Of a DNA stretch of 46,610 nucleotides, positions 36,037-43,525 are shown one piece after another. This stretch comes from Bacteroidota bacterium (GTDB lineage Bacteria > Bacteroidota > Bacteroidia > B-17B0 > Aurantibacillaceae). How positions within the stretch are numbered: position 1 is the first letter of the stretch; each line of letters opens with the position of its first letter. The stretch spans positions 1 to 46,610 of the forward strand of contig JACQAK010000203.1 in the NCBI GenBank assembly GCA_016194985.1. Direction: 5' to 3'. The notes under the pieces were generated by a model that saw nothing but the letters and a program-made list of their open reading frames with translations, did no database searches and was not told where the DNA came from. A program made the position numbers and the translations under genes.

Positions 36037-38109
36037 TTATTGTGATTGTTGTTTTAGATCGTTAATGATATAAAAAGCTTCATGGATAAAAATATCTTTT
36101 TCAATAGCTTCTCTAACTTTTGTATTAAACTCTTTTGTTTGTTCGCTAACCTCTGTTATTTTTTTATCAAATGTATTATTAATGCATTTGATGTCTTTGG
36201 AAGTACTTTGAACAGCGCGATCAAATGAATTATATAAGTTGTCGCTATAGGTTTTATATTTTTTGAATTCATTAAATTTTAAAATGACTTTTTGAGGGGT
36301 ATTTAAAAAATCAATGATAGAATCAGCACTTTGCCGGTAGCGCTTAAAATCGACAGATGTCTGAATTCGTTCGGCAGATTTTTGCTGTAGGTTCGCGACA
36401 TTAATCACAGGGTTTGGATTATAGATCACTGTTTTGGTAACTACATCCGGTTCAATAAAAAATGGTTCTTTGCTTTCTTTGTAAATAGAATAGCCGGGAG
36501 ATGCTGGCAAAACTATATCCGGAACAACACCTGTGCCCTGATGTGTGGAGCAATTCAACCGATAAAATTTTCCATTGGTTACTTTGATAAAATCCTTCGC
36601 AGTTTCCATTCCGTTTCTTATACGAAGCATATTGGTATCCAAAGGGAATACATTCTGAGCGGTTCCTTTTCCATAACTGGTTTGTCCTACAACAATTCCT
36701 AAATTATAGTCTTTAACGATATTGCTAAACAATTCAGAAGCAGAAGCGCTGGTTTCATTAATCATAACCACTAATGGTTTTTTAAAGATAGATCCCCGAT
36801 TAATATCTTTCATTAAATACGGTTTTTTTGATCTCTCCTTATAAATGAATAAAGGACCTTCATCCACAAAGATCCCGGCCAAATTCATCGCTTCCAACAT
36901 AGAACCACCTCCATTGTTTCGCAAATCGATGATCAATCCGGTGATCGTATCTCCTTCTAATTTCAGAATTTCTTTGGCAACATCATTAGCGCAGCCCGGA
37001 GCAGTATTTTGCTCCATATCTGTATAAAAGCTGGGTAATGATATGTAACCAATATTTCCTGACTTATTCTTCAAAACATATCCTTTAACGGTATTATCCA
37101 CCGATGCTGTTTTTTGCTTAATCAACTTAACTGTCTTTAGCTGGCCATTTTGTTTTTTAAGCGTTAAGATCAATCCACTTTCACTTGTTTTATCCAACTT
37201 ATCCTGAATATCATACGCAGTATTGCCATCGTTTGTATAAAAATTGCTACCCAGTCTAACAGAAATAAACAAATCACCTTCATTCACTTCGTTGCTGGTC
37301 CATGCAGATCCGCCCGGCTCTATATAGCTTACTGTAATATTACCGTCATCATCGTCCTTCAGATAAAAACCAAAGGATTCTACCTGTGCAGATAATTGTT
37401 TATTGAAAGCCTTATTCTGTTCCTGGGTAAAATAATTAGAATGGGGATCATGACGTAGTGCAATGGCATTTAATAAGGTAGACTCTACTGTTTTATCAGA
37501 CTCTGCCAGCATCTCTTTGACATTCTTTTGAAAACTGGCAATGATGGTTTTTGAAAACTCAAGTGCTTTGGCATTAAATTCCTGCTCCGTTAATTTCTCA
37601 TATCCGTCGGTATTAGCCACTCTTTCGTAACATCTGTTTTTGATATTTCTTTCCAACCGTTTCAAATGATATTTCATGTCCGGAGAATAAAAAGTTTTTG
37701 AACCAATAGGCATCATCTTCGCCGTATCATTCTCTGTGAAATTTATTTTTTTAGCTGATAGAATCGTCAATAATGAGTCTACGCTTGTTAAAGCATTTCT
37801 GTATATTTTTTGCGCATGATTGATATAAGCGTCATTGCTTGAATTAATCTGATTAAACAACTGTTCTTTATCTGCCTTCAACAAATTAACGTCGCTTTGT
37901 TTTAAGACCATTCCTCTCGTATCCAGCTCATCTATAAATAAACCAACCGTTTCTGATGACGTTGTTTCATTAATGGCTATTGGTCGATAATGATACACAC
38001 TAAACGTACCAATCAATTTTTGAGCTTTAGGCGTAAATGAATTACTCTGAGAAAAAATAGTCAAAGGAACCAGACAAAATACCTGGATATATATGTAAAT
38101 GCTTTTCAA
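36037..38109 (-). CDS. Tail-specific S41 family protease (Prc/CtpA type)
   Basis: A 690-aa exported protease with signal peptide (cleaved near I-F-S-Q-S). A helical N-terminal part (about 25-235) is followed by a PDZ domain (about 240-330), with the substrate-binding loop F-G-F-Y-L. The S41 core (345-540) has Ser456 in S-A-S-A-S-E and Lys481 in S-Y-G-K-G, 25 residues apart as in Prc. It cleaves the C-termini of periplasmic proteins. Length matches Prc-type enzymes. It is divergent from the 38.2-kb gene and is followed by the LIC11966-like gene. Confidence 0.92.
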   Translation of the reverse strand: MKSIYIYIQVFCLVPLTIFSQSNSFTPKAQKLIGTFSVYHYRPIAINETTSSETVGLFIDELDTRGMVLKQSDVNLLKADKEQLFNQINSSNDAYINHAQKIYRNALTSVDSLLTILSAKKINFTENDTAKMMPIGSKTFYSPDMKYHLKRLERNIKNRCYERVANTDGYEKLTEQEFNAKALEFSKTIIASFQKNVKEMLAESDKTVESTLLNAIALRHDPHSNYFTQEQNKAFNKQLSAQVESFGFYLKDDDDGNITVSYIEPGGSAWTSNEVNEGDLFISVRLGSNFYTNDGNTAYDIQDKLDKTSESGLILTLKKQNGQLKTVKLIKQKTASVDNTVKGYVLKNKSGNIGYISLPSFYTDMEQNTAPGCANDVAKEILKLEGDTITGLIIDLRNNGGGSMLEAMNLAGIFVDEGPLFIYKERSKKPYLMKDINRGSIFKKPLVVMINETSASASELFSNIVKDYNLGIVVGQTSYGKGTAQNVFPLDTNMLRIRNGMETAKDFIKVTNGKFYRLNCSTHQGTGVVPDIVLPASPGYSIYKESKEPFFIEPDVVTKTVIYNPNPVINVANLQQKSAERIQTSVDFKRYRQSADSIIDFLNTPQKVILKFNEFKKYKTYSDNLYNSFDRAVQSTSKDIKCINNTFDKKITEVSEQTKEFNTKVREAIEKDIFIHEAFYIINDLKQQSQ

Positions 38110-38159
38110 TGTTTTTCGGTAAAATTGCGAAAAATAAATAATTAAGCCTATTTTTGAGT

Positions 38160-39125
38160 ATGGAATTTCAAGTAAATAGATCGGTTGTTGTTTTATTAAT
38201 TGCTTTCATGATACCATCTGTGTATTTGAAAGCTCAGGAGTATGAACCAAGTGTTCAGGACACCAGTGCACAGCAAACATACGTTCAGGGAAAAGGATTT
38301 CATTTAGGCTTATATATTGGTGCCTACTGGGCCAACAGAGGAACAGCCTACATTTACGATGGTTATGGCTTTGATCAAAACGGACAAAGAAACTCTTTTG
38401 GAAACAGCATCTTATATAACCAGATTGTAAATGTGTATGGTGGAAATAACGGCGGAACAGATTATATAGCTCAGTTGTTGAATGTAAATCATGGCGATTG
38501 GTATTTCAACGAGCAAGATATGCCGATAAACCTTAAATATACAACGACGTATTTAGTTGGTTTGAATATGCGCTATCAAATAAACAAAAAAGCCGGCATC
38601 CTTCTCAACATTAATGGCACTAAACTGGTAGTTAATGGTAAGTTTACCATCAGCTCCACTGCAGGTAACAGCGGTGGCTTTCAAAACAGCCAACCTACCG
38701 TTAATCAATTTACCATAGTGGGTGCCGAACAACGCTTAATGTTTCAATTGGGCTACCAACGAATTATAGGTAATAACGAAAAGTTAAATTTATTAGTAGA
38801 GGCTGGTGTTAATTTTAGTCTGGCAAAAGCTCAGAAAAACCAGGCTGTTTTAAATAGCAGTAATCCCAATAACAGCCAAAACAATATCACTATCGATTTG
38901 ATGAGTATCTATCATCAGCCGCCTTATAATTATTACAGTGCTAAATATTTAATTGGAGGTGGAATTGGTGCTATTGGTGGAATTGGCATGCACTTAACCA
39001 TTAATCCGCGATATACAATTCAATTATTATATTCGCCTTCTTACGACCGGATCGGAATTGGCTATAATCCTAAATTCAAATTACAACATGGTGTTGGGTT
39101 GAGGGTCTATTATAATATGAGTTAG
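38160..39125 (+). CDS. Probable outer-membrane protein, unknown function
   Basis: A protein of about 321 aa with a signal peptide ending near L-K-A-Q-E. The mature part is Gly/Asn/Tyr-rich with many short amphipathic beta strands, such as Y-L-V-G-L-N-M-R-Y-Q-I and G-V-G-L-R-V-Y-Y, and ends near an aromatic residue, as in outer-membrane barrels. I recognise no family. I start at the ATG of 38160-38162; an in-frame TTG six bases upstream is less likely. It is divergent from the S41 protease across 50 nt. No T9SS tail is seen. Confidence 0.7.
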   Translation: MEFQVNRSVVVLLIAFMIPSVYLKAQEYEPSVQDTSAQQTYVQGKGFHLGLYIGAYWANRGTAYIYDGYGFDQNGQRNSFGNSILYNQIVNVYGGNNGGTDYIAQLLNVNHGDWYFNEQDMPINLKYTTTYLVGLNMRYQINKKAGILLNINGTKLVVNGKFTISSTAGNSGGFQNSQPTVNQFTIVGAEQRLMFQLGYQRIIGNNEKLNLLVEAGVNFSLAKAQKNQAVLNSSNPNNSQNNITIDLMSIYHQPPYNYYSAKYLIGGGIGAIGGIGMHLTINPRYTIQLLYSPSYDRIGIGYNPKFKLQHGVGLRVYYNMS

Positions 39126-39180
39126 TGTTTTTATGTGCTCTCCCGATAGCTTATAGGGGACACTCAAGCTCATACGTGAT

Positions 39181-39252
39181 CGTCACACTGAACTTGTTTC
39201 AGGGTCTGCTCTTATTAGTGAGATGCTAAAACAAGTTCAGCATGATTTCTAC
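39181..39252. repeat. REP-like inverted repeat (CTGAACTTGTTT type)
   Basis: CTGAACTTGTTT at 39188-39199 is an exact 12-bp inverted match of AAACAAGTTCAG at 39229-39240, with a 29-nt middle. The left side continues as TCAGGGTCT, like the string at 13195-13219. It fills the space between the convergent 38.2-kb gene and corA and may act as a hairpin barrier to transcription. Confidence 0.6.
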
Positions 39253-39304
39253 ATTTAGATCTTAATTAATAGATAAACGAAAACAGAAATCTAAGGGACA
39301 ATTT

Positions 39305-40351
39305 CTACATCCATTTTTTTCTTTTGAAATAGATCACCAATCCTAAAATAACGGCAATCATGACGCCCCAGGTAATAAAGTAGCCGTTTTGCGTCTTAAG
39401 CTCAGGCATGTTTTCAAAGTTCATTCCGTATACCCCTGCAATAAATGTTACCGGAATAAAAATAGAAGACATGATCGTTAATACCTTCATCACTTCATTC
39501 ATTCGGTTGGCGTTGGTACTTAAATAAATATCCATGATGCCGGATAACAGATCTCTGTAGGTCTCTACGGTATCAATAATACGGGTTACATGATCACTTA
39601 AATCGCGAAGGTAAATATCACTCGAATCATTAATCAATTTGGTCTCTGATCGAATCATGTTATTGATCATATCTCGCATTGGCCAAACCTGTTTGCGTAA
39701 ATAGATCATTTCGCGTTTGAGATGATATAACTGCATTAATGATTTTTTATCTGAGTCACTGATAATCTCTTCTTCTATTTCCTCTACTTTATCACCGATT
39801 CTTTCGATAGCCGTAAAATAACAATCCACCACGGCATCCATCAAAGCATAAGCCAGATAATCTGCTCCCAGTTTTCTTACTCTACCTTTACACTGGCGCA
39901 AGCGGTTTCTTATAATATCAAAGGCATCGCCACTATGCGGTTCCTGAAAAGAAATAACGGTGTTCTCACATAGTACAATCGCCAATTGTTCTGATTTTAC
40001 TTCAGTAGTATAACTGATCATTTTCATGATCGCTACTACATAATGTTCATAATCTTCGAATTTTGGACGTTGATCCACATGCACAATATCCTCCATGGTT
40101 AAAGGATGGATATTATATATTTTCCCGATCTTTTCTACCAGCTCAGGTTTATGAAGCCCTTCTACATTGATCCATTTCACCATATTAGGTTTCACATGGG
40201 ATAAACAATCCGACAGATCAAAATATTCGTCTTCAAAATATTCGGAGTCGTTATATTCGATTAAGGTGATCTTAATCCGATCGGTACGCTCTTCGCCATT
40301 ATAGAATAACGTTCCCGGAGGTGCTCCTATATTTTCTGTTTTTGAAGCCAT
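39305..40351 (-). CDS. corA: Magnesium/cobalt transporter CorA
   Basis: A 348-aa inner-membrane channel for Mg2+ and Co2+. The cytoplasmic funnel domain (1-285) is followed by two C-terminal membrane helices. The signature G309-M310-N311 (Y-G-M-N-F) lies at the end of the first helix and forms the selectivity filter. The basic tail K-R-K-K-W-M is typical. It starts 34 nt after the aspartate kinase stop on the same strand and is probably co-transcribed with it. Confidence 0.95.
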   Translation of the reverse strand: MASKTENIGAPPGTLFYNGEERTDRIKITLIEYNDSEYFEDEYFDLSDCLSHVKPNMVKWINVEGLHKPELVEKIGKIYNIHPLTMEDIVHVDQRPKFEDYEHYVVAIMKMISYTTEVKSEQLAIVLCENTVISFQEPHSGDAFDIIRNRLRQCKGRVRKLGADYLAYALMDAVVDCYFTAIERIGDKVEEIEEEIISDSDKKSLMQLYHLKREMIYLRKQVWPMRDMINNMIRSETKLINDSSDIYLRDLSDHVTRIIDTVETYRDLLSGIMDIYLSTNANRMNEVMKVLTIMSSIFIPVTFIAGVYGMNFENMPELKTQNGYFITWGVMIAVILGLVIYFKRKKWM

Positions 40352-40385
40352 GTGTTTGGAATTAAGATTAATTAAAGATAAAAAT

Positions 40386-41660
40386 TTATTCCGTAATCTC
40401 GTTTTTCATCACCATTTGAACAGTATATCTACTTCGCTGTTCCAGTAAAATTATTTTTTGAGCCGTTAACGTATCAATCGTTTCCTGAGTATAATAACGC
40501 ACGGTCATAAGCTCTAATCCCGAGTTATACAAGACTTTATACTGTTTTTGCAGTTCCTGCACCAGTTCTTTTATTTTAGAGGCATGATCATCACAGCATA
40601 CCGAAAAACTGATAGCTGACAATTGCATCAAATTAATTTTAACGCCGTGTTTCGAAAATACTTCAAAAATATCACTCAGATTATCTTCAGCAATAAATGA
40701 AAAGTCTTTTGGTTGAATAGAGATTAACACCTGATCGATCTTAAAAATATACGAAGGAATATTCAACCGTTTTTCCCCATCCCTGATCACCGTTCCTTCT
40801 TCTTTTGGTTTTAAAAAAGACTTTACATACAAAGGAATATTTTTGTTTTGAAGTGGTTTGATGGTTTTTGGATGAATCACTGTTGCACCATAATAGGTCA
40901 ACTCAATGGCATCGTGATATGACAATTCATCAATTTTTTTTGTACGTGTAAACCATTTCGGATCCGCATTTAGTACCCCCGGCACATCTTTCCAGATGGT
41001 TACATTTTTAGCATTAAGGCAATAAGCTAAAATAGATGCCGTATAATCCGAACCCTCTCTTCCAAGCGTTGTGGTAAAGTTTTCGGATGTTCCGCCTATA
41101 AAGCCCTGGGTAATGATGATATTATACGAATTAAAAACCGGCATCAAATCTCTTTTCACCAGGGTTTCTGTTAACTCAAAATCTACTTTTCCTTCTCTGT
41201 AAGTATTATCTGTTTGAATTAACCCTCTCACATCTATCCATTTATTTTTTAATCCGATCTCATTCAAATAAGCAGACACAATTTTAGTGGATATCACCTC
41301 TCCCATGCTCACTATTTGATCATACTCAAAATCGAAACCCTGAGTTGGTTCATCTTCAATGGCCCAATACAATTCTACAAACGTGTTTTCTAATTCTGTG
41401 TAAACAGGATGATTTTCTGAAGGGAACAGGCTACGACAAATGGTAATATGATATGTTTTAATTTCTTCCAGAACAGTTTCCGCATCTTCGGATTTATAAA
41501 AATAGGCTTTGGCCAAACGCTCCAACGCATTGGTGGTTTTCCCCATAGCAGAAATAACAACGCTGATCTTTTGTTCCGGAAATTGTTTCAATACTTCCGC
41601 TACATTTTTCACGCCATCGGCATCCTTCACTGATGCTCCTCCAAATTTAAATACCTGCAT
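40386..41660 (-). CDS. lysC: Aspartate kinase
   Basis: Phosphorylates aspartate, the first step toward Lys, Thr, Met and diaminopimelate; 424 aa, cytoplasmic. The kinase opening is K5-F-G-G-A-S with V-V-I-S-A-M-G-K near residue 34. The substrate region has T-T-L-G-R-E-G-S-D-Y-T and V-I-H-P-K-T. Two C-terminal ACT-type regulatory domains (from about 295) suggest feedback control by Lys or Thr. It is monofunctional, with no homoserine dehydrogenase part. It is divergent from gldM across 142 nt that hold a 14-bp palindrome. Confidence 0.93.
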   Translation of the reverse strand: MQVFKFGGASVKDADGVKNVAEVLKQFPEQKISVVISAMGKTTNALERLAKAYFYKSEDAETVLEEIKTYHITICRSLFPSENHPVYTELENTFVELYWAIEDEPTQGFDFEYDQIVSMGEVISTKIVSAYLNEIGLKNKWIDVRGLIQTDNTYREGKVDFELTETLVKRDLMPVFNSYNIIITQGFIGGTSENFTTTLGREGSDYTASILAYCLNAKNVTIWKDVPGVLNADPKWFTRTKKIDELSYHDAIELTYYGATVIHPKTIKPLQNKNIPLYVKSFLKPKEEGTVIRDGEKRLNIPSYIFKIDQVLISIQPKDFSFIAEDNLSDIFEVFSKHGVKINLMQLSAISFSVCCDDHASKIKELVQELQKQYKVLYNSGLELMTVRYYTQETIDTLTAQKIILLEQRSRYTVQMVMKNEITE

Positions 41661-41751
41661 AATTTATGATTTAAACAAAGATAAGCATGCTATCAAAATA
41701 AATAGTCGGTAAAACTATTTTTTATAAACCGTTGTTACTTTTTTTTCATAC

Positions 41752-41765
41752 AGAGTTATAACTCT
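41752..41765. promoter_or_regulatory. Perfect 14-bp palindrome in the lysC-gldM divergent region
   Basis: AGAGTTATAACTCT is a perfect palindrome 37 nt before the gldM ATG. Its place between two divergent genes suggests an operator, but no regulator is known for it here. Confidence 0.35.
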
Positions 41766-41802
41766 AACCAAACACTACTAACCTATACAAAAACTACTAC
41801 TT

Positions 41803-43470
41803 ATGAGCTCAGGCAAAGAAACTCCCCGGCAAAAAATGATCGGCATGATGTACCTGGTACTGACAGCCCTTCTGGCACTTAATGTATCCAAAGAAATATT
41901 ACAAGGATTCGTCATGGTAGACGAAAGTATCGGAAAATCAAAAAACATCTTAGATGAGAATAACAGCCGAATACAAAAAGCGTTCGAATCCTATGTAAAT
42001 GATGGCAATTATGAGGCGAAACCTTATCTCCTAAAATCCATCGAAACACAAAAAAGCATCCGTGTTGTGGATGCCTACATCGATAGTATGAAACTATTAG
42101 TTGTTCGAAAAACCGAAGACATCAATAAGAAAGATACGTCACAACTCCGGTTTATGGAAAAGCTCGACGATTTTGATACACCTACATATTTACTAATTGG
42201 ATCCGATGAAACCAAACCGATCGACACTAAATATTCTGCCAAAGATTTACGATCACAACTTATCCGTTTGCACAATGATTTGCTGGGTTTAATTGACAAC
42301 ATGCAGAAAGACAGCAAAACAAAATTGGATAACGAAAGCATCAGTACTTTAAAACAAAAACTGTCAACTATCAAGCCTGTTGACAGAAACATTGAAAAAG
42401 ACGGCATCAAATTAAACTGGGAATTGGAAAATTTTTATCACATGCCCATGGCTGCCGTAATCACTAATCTGGATAAGATACAGGCAGATATGAAAAATCT
42501 GGAGTCGGAGTTCTTGCATACCTTTGCAGCAGCCTCCAGTAAATTCATGTTCAAAGCCGATAAATTACATGCTGATGTGGTGGCGCCAAGTGCTTATGTA
42601 TTATCCGGACAACCATTTAAAGCCAATATTGTATTAGGAGCGTCAAGTAGTGAATTTACTCCTGATCGAATGGAAGTTTTAGTTGGCGGCGTTTATGATA
42701 CAACATTGAAAAAATTGACTAATCCCGGAAAACCTCTTGCCATTAAAGATGGCATGGGTACATATGAAGCTATGACTAATGCCATAGGACAAAAGGATTT
42801 AACAGGTGTTATTAAATATAAAAATGCAAGAGGTGAATTTGAATATTACGATTTCAAATATCAGTATACGGTTGCGCCTCCTTTTACAGCAGTAGCAGCC
42901 GACAACATGAATATATTTTATGCAGGTATCGAAAATCCAATGAGTGCTTCCTGTGCCGGCTTTTCTCCGGCGGATCTAAAAGTAAGCATATCAGGTTGCG
43001 GGGCAGAAGCAAAACCAACAGGTGCCGGTAAATATATCATCACGGCCAAATCCTCAGGAACCTGTACCGTAGCAGTTTCTGCCAAAGTAAATGGCACATA
43101 TCAGCAACAAGGTCCTCCAAAAGTATTCAGGGTAAGGGATATTCCACCACCGTATTTAAAGCTGGGAGGAAAATTAGCAACCTCCAACTTAGAATTTACC
43201 AGAAACGAAATCAGATTAATTGGTGGTGTTGGTGCAGAAGCTGTAGGATTCATGTTCCCGGTAAATTTTATAGTAAAAAGCTTTGATGTGTCTGTACAGG
43301 GAGGAGCAGTAGATATTCCCTGCCCCGGAAATAATTTATCAGCGGCCGCTAAAACTGCTTTGGCTAATATGCGCCCCGGACAAATAGCTTATATTGACAA
43401 TATAAAAGTATTAACTCCTAAAGGAACTATTATTCCTATAGCATCCGCCAAAATAAAAATAAAATCATAA
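41803..43470 (+). CDS. gldM: Orphan GldM/PorM-family type IX secretion motor protein
   Basis: A 555-aa inner-membrane protein with the GldM opening G-K-E-T-P-R-Q-K-M-I-G-M-M-Y-L-V and L-A-L-N-V-S-K-E-I-L, containing a single membrane helix (about 13-29). A helical periplasmic domain follows to about residue 225, then beta domains, ending in I-P-I-A-S-A-K-I-K-I-K-S. With GldL it forms the proton-driven motor of T9SS, coupling through GldK/N. gldK, gldL and gldN are not next to it; its neighbours are aspartate kinase and a T9SS cargo gene. It is therefore an orphan or second copy, somewhat longer than the usual 510-520 aa. Confidence 0.9.
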   Translation: MSSGKETPRQKMIGMMYLVLTALLALNVSKEILQGFVMVDESIGKSKNILDENNSRIQKAFESYVNDGNYEAKPYLLKSIETQKSIRVVDAYIDSMKLLVVRKTEDINKKDTSQLRFMEKLDDFDTPTYLLIGSDETKPIDTKYSAKDLRSQLIRLHNDLLGLIDNMQKDSKTKLDNESISTLKQKLSTIKPVDRNIEKDGIKLNWELENFYHMPMAAVITNLDKIQADMKNLESEFLHTFAAASSKFMFKADKLHADVVAPSAYVLSGQPFKANIVLGASSSEFTPDRMEVLVGGVYDTTLKKLTNPGKPLAIKDGMGTYEAMTNAIGQKDLTGVIKYKNARGEFEYYDFKYQYTVAPPFTAVAADNMNIFYAGIENPMSASCAGFSPADLKVSISGCGAEAKPTGAGKYIITAKSSGTCTVAVSAKVNGTYQQQGPPKVFRVRDIPPPYLKLGGKLATSNLEFTRNEIRLIGGVGAEAVGFMFPVNFIVKSFDVSVQGGAVDIPCPGNNLSAAAKTALANMRPGQIAYIDNIKVLTPKGTIIPIASAKIKIKS

Positions 43471-43474
43471 AACA

Positions 43475-43507
43475 AAAAAGCTCCTTCAATAATTGAAGGA
43501 GCTTTTT
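43475..43507. terminator. Bidirectional terminator after gldM
   Basis: A 16-bp stem (43475-43490 with 43492-43507) has a tight loop and A/T-rich ends. It lies 5 nt after the gldM stop and before the convergent T9SS cargo gene. Confidence 0.85.
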
Positions 43508-43525
43508 ACTATCTTAACAAACTAA

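Noticed and set aside
38149..38156. TATTTTTG as promoter of the 38.2-kb gene
   Set aside because: It matches TAnnTTTG but lies only 3 nt before the ATG, so the transcript would start inside the coding region.
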